A stretch of 64,000 bases of DNA from MGIIb-O1 sp002457595 (GTDB taxonomy: Archaea; Thermoplasmatota; Poseidoniia; Poseidoniales; Thalassarchaeaceae). The notes beneath the pieces were generated by a model that did no database searches, was not told the origin of the DNA, and saw nothing but the letters and a program-made list of their open reading frames with translations. The DNA is taken from contig JBJLBO010000005.1 of the NCBI GenBank assembly GCA_045568115.1, forward strand, positions 372,001 through 436,000, read 5' to 3'. The position numbers were made by a program, and so were the translations under genes. Of this stretch, positions 1 through 8,241 are shown piece after piece. Each line of letters begins with the position of its first letter. Within the stretch, counting starts at the first letter, position 1.

Positions 1-875
1 AACTGGCTACCATCTGTGTTTAGACCGGCGTGGGCTGCTGCAAGAGCACCAGGTCCATGCTTGAGACCATTTTCATGCTCACCAGGGATAGTCCAACCTT
101 TCAAATCACAAGAAGTTGAAGTATATGGCTCGCCAGCTCCATTTGCAGTATTACCATTACAATAACCAAACCATTGTCCAGAATAACCACCACCTCCATT
201 AAGATGTTCGATATCTCCTCCTTGAATCATAAAGCCATCAATTACTCTATGGAATGCAGTTGAGTCATAACGGAAATTATCTACATGAGAGAGGAAGCTC
301 TCAACATGTTTTGGAGCATCATCAGGATACAACTCAATCACAATAGATTCCTCAACCCGACTGTCTGGATTATCCGGATGAATATATGAGACCTCCATTG
401 TCACGAATATTGATTCAGATGCAGGTTCATTTTCAATAGCATCGCCAGTAAATTTGAAAGCAACTAGGAAGACAAGAATAAACCCAACAATTGCAATTAC
501 ACCAAGTGGAGTAGGGCTACCATCATCCAGTATCTGAAAACCCTTACCAAGAGAAATTGCTTCCTCATCCATCATGGAGGCTAGTCGATTCATATCTCTT
601 CGAATATCTTTACTTCCTGAGTCCATTTTCAATGCTTTTTGATAATTCTTGTGTGCAGCCTGCCAATGCTTCTTTCGGTTGGCTGGATCGCTCTCACCTC
701 TAGAAATATATGCATTGGCTGCCGCAGATAGAACTCTAGCCTTATGTGAATTAGTTTTTGTAGCGTCCCAAGCCGTGTCTCGAAGTACTCCAAGGGCCTT
801 TTCTGAATCGCCTGAATCAACTAGTTTCTTGGCCATATCAAGAGCAGCTTGCAAGTCGCTCGGCAGTGGAGGCAT
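1..875 (-). CDS. Membrane-anchored cyclophilin-type peptidyl-prolyl isomerase (partial, runs off the window start)
   Basis: The reading frame is open from an ATG at 875 to the window edge, giving about 291 residues without the C-terminus. Residues about 1-100 are helical and TPR-like (alternating Ala/Leu, many Lys). One membrane segment follows at about 122-142 (PLGVIAIVGFILVFLVAF). A cyclophilin domain starts near residue 158 and contains the family signature FHRVIDGFMIQGGD at about 207-220. Cyclophilins isomerise Xaa-Pro bonds. The single membrane helix would place the TPR-like part and the catalytic part on opposite sides, with the isomerase probably outside. The gene is divergent from korA across a 160-base gap with no clear TATA element. 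The family call is firm; the topology is inferred. Confidence 0.85.
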   Translation of the reverse strand, partial: MPPLPSDLQAALDMAKKLVDSGDSEKALGVLRDTAWDATKTNSHKARVLSAAANAYISRGESDPANRKKHWQAAHKNYQKALKMDSGSKDIRRDMNRLASMMDEEAISLGKGFQILDDGSPTPLGVIAIVGFILVFLVAFKFTGDAIENEPASESIFVTMEVSYIHPDNPDSRVEESIVIELYPDDAPKHVESFLSHVDNFRYDSTAFHRVIDGFMIQGGDIEHLNGGGGYSGQWFGYCNGNTANGAGEPYTSTSCDLKGWTIPGEHENGLKHGPGALAAAHAGLNTDGSQ

Positions 876-1035
876 GAGGTTCGCGAACACGCACCCCTTG
901 AAAACCGCAACGGATAGCAAATCCTCACTCGATGAGGAATTATCAGACGGGAACGGCTAAGACCATAATTCACTCGCAGCAGATTGCATAAGTACCCCGC
1001 CTGTGCATTGAGACCCCCTGGAGACACCGAAAAAG

Positions 1036-2832
1036 ATGGCTCAGATTGTCAATGATTTCACAGTCAATATCGCAACTGCAAATGGAACCGGTTCTCAATC
1101 GGCGAACTTAATTCTGCTAAACTCAATGTTTGAAATGGGAGTTTCCGTAAGTGGAAAAAACCTCTTTCCAAGCAATATTTCGGGCCTTCCAACATGGTTC
1201 ATTATCCGCGCTAGTGATGCGGGTTATCAGGCCCCAGGCGACAATACTCACATTCAGATTGTGATGAATAAAGACACATGGATGGCAGATGTAGAAAAGG
1301 CCGAATCGGGGACTATAATTATCTACAATCAAGATGTCAAACTTCCAATTGAACGTGATGATTGTACTGTTCTTGGCATGCCAATGACAAAAATGGCTCG
1401 TTCGATAAATCCTAAACTGGCTCGATTGATGGCAAATATGTACTACGTAGGGGGTTTAGCCGAAATTCTTGGTATTGATTCTGAGGCAATTCATTCAGCG
1501 GTAACCCAGCAATTCAAGGGCAAAGAAAAGGCGATTGAACTCAATATGCAGGCCATTGGGGAAGGTCGAACATTTGCTAGAGAGAATTGGGACTGCAATA
1601 TTGCACATGTAGTTGAGGCTCGAGAAAAGAATCCAAACACATACCTAATCGATGGTAATGAGGCTACTGCGCTAGGATGTATATTTGGTGGAGTTAACAT
1701 GCTTTCTTGGTATCCAATTACTCCATCTTCATCACTTGCTGAATCTATAATCGGTTGGATTCCGAAAATACGAACTGGAGATGACGGAGGGGCTACCTGT
1801 GCAGTCATTCAGGCTGAGGATGAATTAGCCGCTGCTGGAATGGTGATTGGAGCAGGATGGGCTGGTGGTCGAGGTATGACCTGTACTAGTGGACCTGGAA
1901 TTTCTCTAATGTCTGAATTCATTGGACTTGCATACTTTGCAGAAGTACCTGGAGTAATTTGGGATGTCAATCGGGTTGGTCCTTCAACAGGACTACCCAC
2001 TCGTACTCAACAAGCAGACTTGACCTTGCTTTACGAGGCAAGTCATGGTGACACGCAACATATCGTCTTGATTCCTGGAACCGTCGACGAATGCTTTGAA
2101 TATGGATGGAAGGCTTTTGATTACGCTGAGAGATTTCAGACTCTCGTCTTTGGATTCAGTGATTTAGATCTAGGGATGAACCAGTGGGTTACGGCAGGAT
2201 TTGAGTACCCTGAACTCCCACTTGACAGAGGAAAGGTATTGCGCACTCAGAAGGAACTGGATGCTATAGAAAACTTCGGACGCTACCGAGATGTTGATGG
2301 TGATGGAATACCATACAGAACACTACCTGGAAGCGGACTTGAACCTATTCTTTACCGAGGCACTGGTCATGATGAAGATGGTGTCTATTCAGAGGACCCT
2401 GCAGTCTACCATGCAACAGTCTCTCGACTAAAGCGAAAAATCGATGGGGCTCGAGATCTTCTTCCAGCACCTATTATTCGTAATGAGGAAGAAAGACAAA
2501 TTGGAATTGTCTACTACGGTTCAGTTGAGAACTCTATCAAAGAGATTGATGACATCCTTGAGGCTACTGGAATCAAGGTTAGTACCTGTAGAGTTCGTGC
2601 CTTACCATATCATTCAGAAGTTGAAAAATTTGTAGAGGAACATGAACAAATTGTTGTTCTTGAAGTAAATAGAGATGGTCAACTATACGGTATTCTACGA
2701 AAAGAAATGCCTACTGATCTACTCAACAAAATGTATTGTGTAGCATTTAGTGATGGAATGCCTCCTCGAGCACAAGTGTATGTTGACATGATACTAGAAA
2801 CACTTGGAGTAACACAAGAGGTGAAGGCATGA
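1036..2832 (+). CDS. korA: 2-oxoacid:ferredoxin oxidoreductase, fused gamma-alpha subunit (KorA type)
   Basis: The 598-residue product has an N-terminal gamma domain (about 1-190) fused to the alpha pyrimidine-binding domain, which begins with the family motif YPITPSS at about 226. This fused arrangement is typical of two-subunit 2-oxoglutarate and generic 2-oxoacid oxidoreductases. With the beta subunit it decarboxylates a 2-oxoacid to acyl-CoA and reduces ferredoxin in the cytoplasm. The stop overlaps the korB start by four bases (ATGA), so the two are translationally coupled. The substrate (2-oxoglutarate, pyruvate or branched-chain) cannot be told from sequence alone. A purine-rich stretch (GGAGA) sits about 10 bases before the ATG. 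Confidence 0.93.
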   Translation: MAQIVNDFTVNIATANGTGSQSANLILLNSMFEMGVSVSGKNLFPSNISGLPTWFIIRASDAGYQAPGDNTHIQIVMNKDTWMADVEKAESGTIIIYNQDVKLPIERDDCTVLGMPMTKMARSINPKLARLMANMYYVGGLAEILGIDSEAIHSAVTQQFKGKEKAIELNMQAIGEGRTFARENWDCNIAHVVEAREKNPNTYLIDGNEATALGCIFGGVNMLSWYPITPSSSLAESIIGWIPKIRTGDDGGATCAVIQAEDELAAAGMVIGAGWAGGRGMTCTSGPGISLMSEFIGLAYFAEVPGVIWDVNRVGPSTGLPTRTQQADLTLLYEASHGDTQHIVLIPGTVDECFEYGWKAFDYAERFQTLVFGFSDLDLGMNQWVTAGFEYPELPLDRGKVLRTQKELDAIENFGRYRDVDGDGIPYRTLPGSGLEPILYRGTGHDEDGVYSEDPAVYHATVSRLKRKIDGARDLLPAPIIRNEEERQIGIVYYGSVENSIKEIDDILEATGIKVSTCRVRALPYHSEVEKFVEEHEQIVVLEVNRDGQLYGILRKEMPTDLLNKMYCVAFSDGMPPRAQVYVDMILETLGVTQEVKA

Positions 2833-3866
2833 GTCTCAGACCTATACAACTCAATGTCATTGACTTGCCTAAGGGCGATTATACAGGAGGGAAGTCTTCT
2901 CTCTGCCCTGGTTGTGGACATGACCAGATCTCAAACATCATCATTCAGGCGGCTTGGGAAAATGGAATTGCTCCCGAAACTATTGCCAAGATGAGTGGAA
3001 TCGGTTGCTCATCCAAAACTCCTGCATATTTCCTTGGCAAGTCTCATGGCTTCAATACAGTTCATGGAAGAATGCCTTCAGTAACTACTGGAGCAAATAT
3101 GGTCAACAAGGACCTCACATTCATTGGAGTATCGGGTGACGGCGATACCGCTTCAATTGGAATAGGACAATTTGTTCACGCAATTAGAAGAAATCTGAAT
3201 ATGGTCTACATTGTCGAAAACAATGGTGTTTACGGACTAACCAAGGGTCAGTACTCAGCAACAGTCGAAAAAGGATCTAAGAAAAAGAAAGGAATCACTA
3301 ATGAAAATCCACCAATTGACCTCTGTAAGATGGCCATCAATCTTGGATGTGGATTTGTGGCACGGTCCTTCTCTGGAAGTAAGAAACAACTCACTGCACT
3401 GATGAGAGCCGCACTTTCACACAAAGGAATGGCTGTAATAGATGTAATTTCTCCATGTGTTACATTCGCCAATAATGATGAATCTTACAGATCATACAAC
3501 TATGTCAAAGCCAATGATGATGAACTACATTCAGTAGATTACATTCCTCACTTCACTCCTGTTGAAGAAGTAGAAATTCCAGAAGGTGAGTTCAAGGATA
3601 TCAAACTCTTCGATGGCTCTACACTACGACTTGAAACAATTGGAGATGACCACGACCCAAGTGATGCAGTTGCAGCTCTTGCAGCAATTCACGAAGCGGA
3701 GAAGGAAAACAGACACGTGACTGGTCTGTTACATTACAATTCAGAAATGAAAACCGCAGATGAGGCTCTTGATTTGACTCAAAAGCCACTCGTCGATTTA
3801 GCAGAAAATGAAATGCGACCTAGTAAGGATGTATTAGAGGAAATAAACAATTCATTCCGTGTTTAA
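2829..3866 (+). CDS. korB: 2-oxoacid:ferredoxin oxidoreductase, beta subunit (KorB type)
   Basis: The 345-residue protein is the thiamine-diphosphate-binding partner of the upstream alpha subunit. The CPGCGH motif lies at about residue 25 and the TPP/Mg2+ motif GDGD...N at about 104-135 (GVSGDGDTASIG, then VENNGVYGLTKGQ). The C-terminal extension after residue 240 (acidic, helical) is ordinary for long KorB forms. No four-cysteine ferredoxin domain or separate delta subunit is visible, so the cluster-bearing parts follow the KorAB plan. The gene is the second of a two-gene operon and is followed by a short hairpin three bases after the stop. Confidence 0.93.
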   Translation: MSLRPIQLNVIDLPKGDYTGGKSSLCPGCGHDQISNIIIQAAWENGIAPETIAKMSGIGCSSKTPAYFLGKSHGFNTVHGRMPSVTTGANMVNKDLTFIGVSGDGDTASIGIGQFVHAIRRNLNMVYIVENNGVYGLTKGQYSATVEKGSKKKKGITNENPPIDLCKMAINLGCGFVARSFSGSKKQLTALMRAALSHKGMAVIDVISPCVTFANNDESYRSYNYVKANDDELHSVDYIPHFTPVEEVEIPEGEFKDIKLFDGSTLRLETIGDDHDPSDAVAALAAIHEAEKENRHVTGLLHYNSEMKTADEALDLTQKPLVDLAENEMRPSKDVLEEINNSFRV

Positions 3867-3868
3867 GG

Positions 3869-3883
3869 CCTTTGAACCAAAGG
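3869..3883 (+). terminator. Hairpin directly after korB
   Basis: Perfect 6-base arms CCTTTG / CAAAGG with a 3-base loop AAC start three bases after the korB stop. A TTTT tract follows at 3896-3899. It is a plausible transcript 3' end before the tRNA gene. Archaeal termination depends mainly on U-tracts, so the role of the stem is inferred. Confidence 0.4.
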
Positions 3884-3933
3884 ACTAGTTAAGCGGTTTT
3901 GTTGAAATAGAGAACCCTACTCGGTGAGTCGCT

Positions 3934-4009
3934 AGTCCCTTAGTGTAGCGGTCCATCATATGGCACTCTGGATGCCATGACCCTGGTTCAAATCCGGGAG
4001 GGACTACCA
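3934..4009 (+). tRNA. tRNA-Gln (anticodon CUG)
   Basis: The 7-base acceptor arms AGTCCCT and AGGGACT pair perfectly. The anticodon arm is TGGCA-CTCTGGA-TGCCA with anticodon CTG at 3968-3970. The T arm is CCTGG-TTCAAAT-CCGGG. Discriminator A and an encoded CCA tail end the gene at 4009. No intron is present. Confidence 0.95.
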
Positions 4010-4013
4010 ATAA

Positions 4014-4196
4014 TCATGGCAGCGCGCGGCTGAGAATTTTTGATGCGAAGGAAATCATCAGGATAATCATGAACCAAGCCGTTGCATATTTCGCCCAAGG
4101 TGTAGGTTTCTTAGGTTCAGGAAACGGATCTATCCCCGCCTCGATAGCCTCTGCAAAGAGAGCTAATTCCTCTTCAATAGTCTCAGGATCTCTCAT
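4014..4196 (-). CDS. Small single-pass membrane protein
   Basis: The 60-residue ORF has an acidic, helical N-terminal half, a proline-rich hinge (PFPEPKKPTP at about 24-33) and one hydrophobic segment near the C-terminus (about 38-54, ATAWFMIILMISFAS). It starts nine bases after the aldo/keto reductase stop, so it is probably the second gene of that transcript, and it ends just before the convergent tRNA-Gln. I do not recognise a family. The clean acidic-hinge-membrane layout favours a real gene. Confidence 0.55.
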   Translation of the reverse strand: MRDPETIEEELALFAEAIEAGIDPFPEPKKPTPWAKYATAWFMIILMISFASKILSRALP

Positions 4197-4205
4197 TTTC
4201 TAACC

Positions 4206-5057
4206 TCAGGGTTCTGCAGTTGGATTCCATCCAGAAACATAGACCTCGTCCATTCTTGCAAAGGATTTCTCAGTTCCACTAAGATCAATTGAAAGGCTAG
4301 CCAAATTCTCATCAATCCGAACCGAATTACTCGATTTAGGAATAGTAATTGATCCTGTATCGTATACCCATTTTATTGCTGCTTGAGCAGGTGTGCAACC
4401 AATGGAATCTGATATTTGGGAGAGACTACCACAATCCAATTTATGACCGCGCGCAAGAGGTGAATAAGCCATGACCTTCGCTCCAATTCCTTCAGTAGCC
4501 GCTCTAAGGGCAGGTCGTTGATTCCACGGATGTAATTCAACCTGATTCACAGATGGGAGGATTGTAGCGTAGGCTCGCATATCATCGAGGTGATGTGCAC
4601 CATAGTTACTCACACCTATTGCTCGAGTCCAACCTCGTGCGAGACACTCTTCCATACCCTTCCAAACACTGGCTCTCGCTTCGATATCTTCGGGAGGAGC
4701 ATGGACAAGATACAAATCAAGACTGTCGAGGCCTAGCATATCGAGGCTGCTACGACAATGTTCCAACGCAGACTCAAAACTTACTGCATGAGTTCGGCGT
4801 AATTTAGTAACCACGAAGATTTCATCTCGTGGAATTCCACTTTCTCTAATCGCCTCACCTGTCTCATTTTCATTGGAATATGCACGGGCTGTGTCTATCA
4901 ATCGATAACCGGACTGGATTGCATGAAGTACTGCTTTTCTACACTCTCCACCTTCTGACATCTGCCAGACTCCCAGACCAAATCTTGGCATCTCAATTTC
5001 ATGCTCCATCTGCCCTGTTGCAACATTGGTGTGACCTAGAGTAACGGTCTCAAACAT
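4206..5057 (-). CDS. Aldo/keto reductase
   Basis: The product (283 residues from the ATG at 5057) is a single-domain NAD(P)H-dependent TIM-barrel reductase. Visible family signatures are GLGVWQ near the start, DTARAYSNENETG (catalytic Asp and Tyr region), QVELHPWNQ, and the cofactor-binding IPKSSN near the C-terminus. Lysine of VVTKLRR and histidine of LVHAPPE complete the expected Asp-Tyr-Lys-His tetrad. The frame stays open to 5165, but that start would overlap the divergent NUDIX gene and adds residues unlike the family, so 5057 was preferred. The substrate is unknown; small aldehydes or ketoses are usual. Confidence 0.9.
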   Translation of the reverse strand: MFETVTLGHTNVATGQMEHEIEMPRFGLGVWQMSEGGECRKAVLHAIQSGYRLIDTARAYSNENETGEAIRESGIPRDEIFVVTKLRRTHAVSFESALEHCRSSLDMLGLDSLDLYLVHAPPEDIEARASVWKGMEECLARGWTRAIGVSNYGAHHLDDMRAYATILPSVNQVELHPWNQRPALRAATEGIGAKVMAYSPLARGHKLDCGSLSQISDSIGCTPAQAAIKWVYDTGSITIPKSSNSVRIDENLASLSIDLSGTEKSFARMDEVYVSGWNPTAEP

Positions 5058-5115
5058 GAATGGCGCTCGGACAGGAGGGTCTTGAGTTTGACGCGAGGGC
5101 TGTATTGAAGCCCAC

Positions 5116-5156
5116 AACCCCCTCGTGAGTTTGTGACTGAGTTGCCCGAGGGGGTT
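5116..5156. repeat. 10-base perfect inverted repeat around the NUDIX-MBL start codon
   Basis: Arms AACCCCCTCG (5116-5125) and CGAGGGGGTT (5147-5156) are perfect reverse complements with a 21-base spacer. The GTG start at 5133 of the plus-strand gene lies in the spacer. The element sits in the divergent region between the aldo/keto reductase and the NUDIX-MBL gene. It could be an operator or an mRNA hairpin at the start codon. Confidence 0.55.
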
Positions 5157-6635
5157 ATTCTCCATACAGGAAGTGTTGCTGAGCCGAGGCCATCGGCGGC
5201 TGCAGTTCTGAGCAGAGGAGATGGTGAGGGCCTCGAAATACTACTGTGTCATCGAGTTTCAGAGGTTCCAGCATTTCCAGATTTCTGGGCCTTCCCAGGT
5301 GGTGGAATTAGTAGGATAGATAGAGCGGCTGGAGAGGAAAATCCAGACTGGTTCATAGAAAGAGAAGACCGCTTTTCAATGATTGCAATACTAAGAGAAA
5401 TGGTTGAGGAAGTAGGTATTGCTCCAGATGGGAATGGCGGATTTTTTAATGTTGGAGAGAATCTTCAAAACCTAGTAAATTCAGATAAGTCAGAATGGAC
5501 CAAACTTGTTGCCTCGGGAGAACTATCTGTTAGTGGATTTGAAGCGAATATAGTGTCACAGCGCACCACACCTCCTCTTGCTCCAATTAGATTTTCAAAT
5601 ATTTTCTATCATGTCAGTTTAGGCACCTCGGAAGTGGAACCAACATTCCCAACTGGTCTTTCTGAATTTGACGAATTTAGATGGTGGAAGCCAATTGAAT
5701 TACTCAATTCATGGTTGGCAAACAAAGTCAGATTAGCTCCACCTCAAGTAACTCTGATTAGAGATATTGTAGATTTAGGATTCGAGTCACTGGGAATCAA
5801 TCCACCTAGTGGATATCACATAATCGAATTTGCACCAGGTGTTGAGTGTGTTCCACTTCCAACAACTACCCTACCCCCCTCAACACATACTAATTGCTAC
5901 GTTCTCGGTATCTCCGGAGGCCCTAGGATTCTAGTAGATCCTGCCGCTAGATCATCTGAATCTCTCAAAATTCTAGAAAATAAAGTATCAGAAATTCATG
6001 ATTCTGGAAGTGAAATTATTGCTACTGTGTTCACACATAAACATCCGGATCATATAGGAAACCTTTCAGCAATCTCTCAATTTTATCAGGCTCCAATTTG
6101 GGCTAGTCAAGAAACGCTAGGGATTATTCCAAATTACGATTCAAACAAGGTAATTGAAGAAGGTGACACAATAAATCTAGATGGAATAATCTGGGATGTA
6201 ATTGAGACACCTGGCCACTGCCCGGGACATATCTGCTTGGTAGGTGATGCGGGAATTATCAGTGGAGACAACGCGGTTATGTTTGGGACCATACTAGTTC
6301 CTTCTTCAGATGGAGACATGAATGAATATCTTACTGGACTTGAAAGAATTCGCAGACTATCCCCCACCTTGCTATTCCCCGCACATGGACCTTTGGTAGC
6401 CAATCCTGACAAACTTCTGACAAGATATATCAAACACAGGACGGCACGTCACTCAAGGGTTCTTGATGCTGTGAAAAGTGGATTCAGCGATGTTAATTCA
6501 ATTGCTAATAAGACCTATGAAGACACACCCGATGCACATCCTGCTCTAGCCTTAGACCAGACTATTTCACATTTGACCGCACTAGAAAAATCAGGGAATG
6601 TTTCTTCTGATAATGGCCTTTGGAGTGCAATTTGA
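5133..6635 (+). CDS. NUDIX hydrolase - metallo-beta-lactamase fold fusion protein
   Basis: The 500-residue protein has two enzymes in one chain. Residues about 15-210 form a NUDIX domain with FPGGG at about 53 and a Nudix-box core REMVEEVGI at about 87-95; the stretch between them is longer than the canonical box. Residues about 225-500 form an MBL-fold hydrolase with the metal motif THKHPDH at about 301-307, GHCPGH at about 360, a late Asp (SGDN) and FPAHGP. The MBL half resembles LACTB2-type nucleases and thiolester hydrolases. The GTG at 5133 was chosen because the NUDIX fold begins right after it. What the NUDIX half cleaves is unknown. Confidence 0.88.
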   Translation: MTELPEGVILHTGSVAEPRPSAAAVLSRGDGEGLEILLCHRVSEVPAFPDFWAFPGGGISRIDRAAGEENPDWFIEREDRFSMIAILREMVEEVGIAPDGNGGFFNVGENLQNLVNSDKSEWTKLVASGELSVSGFEANIVSQRTTPPLAPIRFSNIFYHVSLGTSEVEPTFPTGLSEFDEFRWWKPIELLNSWLANKVRLAPPQVTLIRDIVDLGFESLGINPPSGYHIIEFAPGVECVPLPTTTLPPSTHTNCYVLGISGGPRILVDPAARSSESLKILENKVSEIHDSGSEIIATVFTHKHPDHIGNLSAISQFYQAPIWASQETLGIIPNYDSNKVIEEGDTINLDGIIWDVIETPGHCPGHICLVGDAGIISGDNAVMFGTILVPSSDGDMNEYLTGLERIRRLSPTLLFPAHGPLVANPDKLLTRYIKHRTARHSRVLDAVKSGFSDVNSIANKTYEDTPDAHPALALDQTISHLTALEKSGNVSSDNGLWSAI

Positions 6636-6687
6636 AAGAAATATGTGCCGGGTCAAGGTTCAATACCCCCCGGTTATACGCAATTTC

Positions 6688-7356
6688 ATGGACCCGATAC
6701 TGATAGGTGTCATAGTTTCTATTGTTCTGATTGGTTTGTGGTTTTTCGCCACCTACAATCGTCTAATTGTAATGGAGCAAGAAGTTGAGAATGCATGGTC
6801 AAATATTGACGTTGTTCTACAAGAAAGATATGATTCCTTAGGAAACATGGCTCGCGCGGCTGAAGACTTTGCCAAAGGTGTTGAAAAAGACCTGTTTGAG
6901 CAATTTGCTAAGGCACGAATGGCAGCAGCAACAGCATCACAAAATGGAAATGTCGCAGGGGTTAATGCTGCTGAAGGAATGATGGCAAGTATTCTTCCAA
7001 GGATTTCCTTGGTAGCAGAAGACCACCCTGATTTGACAGCAAGCCCACTTTATGCTAATGTTCAGGAAGAAATTGACGAACAGAATGAGAGGATAGCTGA
7101 TCGTAGAGAAGCATACAATGCGAAAGTTCGCAATTGGAATGTCATCATTCGTCAAATCCCTTCTAACTTTGTTGCAATGATAATGGGAGCAGAATCGAAA
7201 GACTACTTCGAAGCTACAAATACAGAGAATCCAGAACTCTTCGCACCAAATGCACGTGAATCAAGACAAGAAGATGAACTTGACGAAATCGAGCATGAGA
7301 TTGCGATGATTGAAGCGCAGAAGAAACTAGATGCTTTGAAGCGCGGCTCTAATTGA
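6688..7356 (+). CDS. lemA: LemA family membrane protein
   Basis: The 222-residue protein starts at ATG 6688 with one N-terminal membrane helix (PILIGVIVSIVLIGLWFF, about 3-20). A long helical domain follows with LemA hallmarks: YNRLIVMEQEVENAWSNIDV, then LQERYDSLGN, and AYNAKVRNWNVIIRQIPSN near 160. An acidic coiled tail ends the protein (about 195-222). LemA proteins are membrane-tethered four-helix proteins of unsettled function. The frame is open upstream to 6598, but that would overlap the previous gene and lacks a signal. The gene lies between the NUDIX-MBL fusion and an alpha/beta hydrolase. Confidence 0.9.
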   Translation: MDPILIGVIVSIVLIGLWFFATYNRLIVMEQEVENAWSNIDVVLQERYDSLGNMARAAEDFAKGVEKDLFEQFAKARMAAATASQNGNVAGVNAAEGMMASILPRISLVAEDHPDLTASPLYANVQEEIDEQNERIADRREAYNAKVRNWNVIIRQIPSNFVAMIMGAESKDYFEATNTENPELFAPNARESRQEDELDEIEHEIAMIEAQKKLDALKRGSN

Positions 7357-7376
7357 GGCGACTCGCTGGCATACTC

Positions 7377-8231
7377 ATGTCTACAATCAAAGATTGGAGT
7401 GGGGCTCCAAAATTTGAGGAGGCAACATGCAAGGAATTGCATGTAGAAACTGAGTCTGGAGTTCATCTACGAGTATTACAATGGAAGCCCGATAATGAAA
7501 AGTCACAATCGGCCAGAAATTTAGTGATGATTCCAGGATGGAACTCAATTCCCGAGGGTTGGTTTCCAATTCTTTCCGAATGGGTGAAACATAGACCCTT
7601 GATCTACATTGAAACTAGGGAAAAGAGAAGTTGTAGGATTGAGGGTGATATATCAAAAAAGACATTCCAAATTCCAAGAATGGCGGCGGATATCCCACTT
7701 GTATTGAAGAAATTGGGAGTTAATGCAGAAGAATGTGATGTGATGGGTTCATCCCTTGGTGCAACTCTAATGATGGAATGTCTTCAATCGGGAGAAACAG
7801 AATTTAACAGCCTAGTTGTTATCTCACCAAATTTAGCATTCAAACCACCCATCTGGGCTAGACCATTAATTCCGGCTCCAACTATATTTTACTCAGGCCT
7901 TGTCAAATTCATCATCTGGTATCTTGATAGAAGGCTGAAAGAAGAAGGTCAAAGAATTAGATATAGACGTACATTATTGGCTGCTGATACCAAACGACTA
8001 CGCCTCTGCTCACTAGTATTCAGACATTACAAAATGTCTCTAGATTTCGCTGATGTCAAAACACCAGTGGGAGTTTTAAGAGCCTCTTCTGACACATTGC
8101 ATGACCACGATGATGCAGGTATCTTGAGCGAGAAAATACCTAATTGCAGCCTTATTGAGATTGAAAGCAACCAATTTGCTCATGAGGCTGCCGCAATTCC
8201 TCTAATAGAAAACTACCAGAAATCCGTGTAA
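7377..8231 (+). CDS. Alpha/beta-hydrolase fold protein
   Basis: The 284-residue product has the alpha/beta-hydrolase layout: an oxyanion-region motif MIPGWNS at about 53, the nucleophile elbow GSSLGA at about 124-129, a candidate acid in the DTLHDHDD stretch and a late His in NQFAHEAA. No signal peptide or membrane helix is evident. A TTG start at 7353 would overlap the lemA stop; ATG 7377 gives a normal N-terminus. The substrate is unknown; esterase or thioesterase activity is the usual guess. Its stop is 10 bases from the convergent stop of the next gene. Confidence 0.75.
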   Translation: MSTIKDWSGAPKFEEATCKELHVETESGVHLRVLQWKPDNEKSQSARNLVMIPGWNSIPEGWFPILSEWVKHRPLIYIETREKRSCRIEGDISKKTFQIPRMAADIPLVLKKLGVNAEECDVMGSSLGATLMMECLQSGETEFNSLVVISPNLAFKPPIWARPLIPAPTIFYSGLVKFIIWYLDRRLKEEGQRIRYRRTLLAADTKRLRLCSLVFRHYKMSLDFADVKTPVGVLRASSDTLHDHDDAGILSEKIPNCSLIEIESNQFAHEAAAIPLIENYQKSV

Positions 8232-8241
8232 TGAGAATTTC

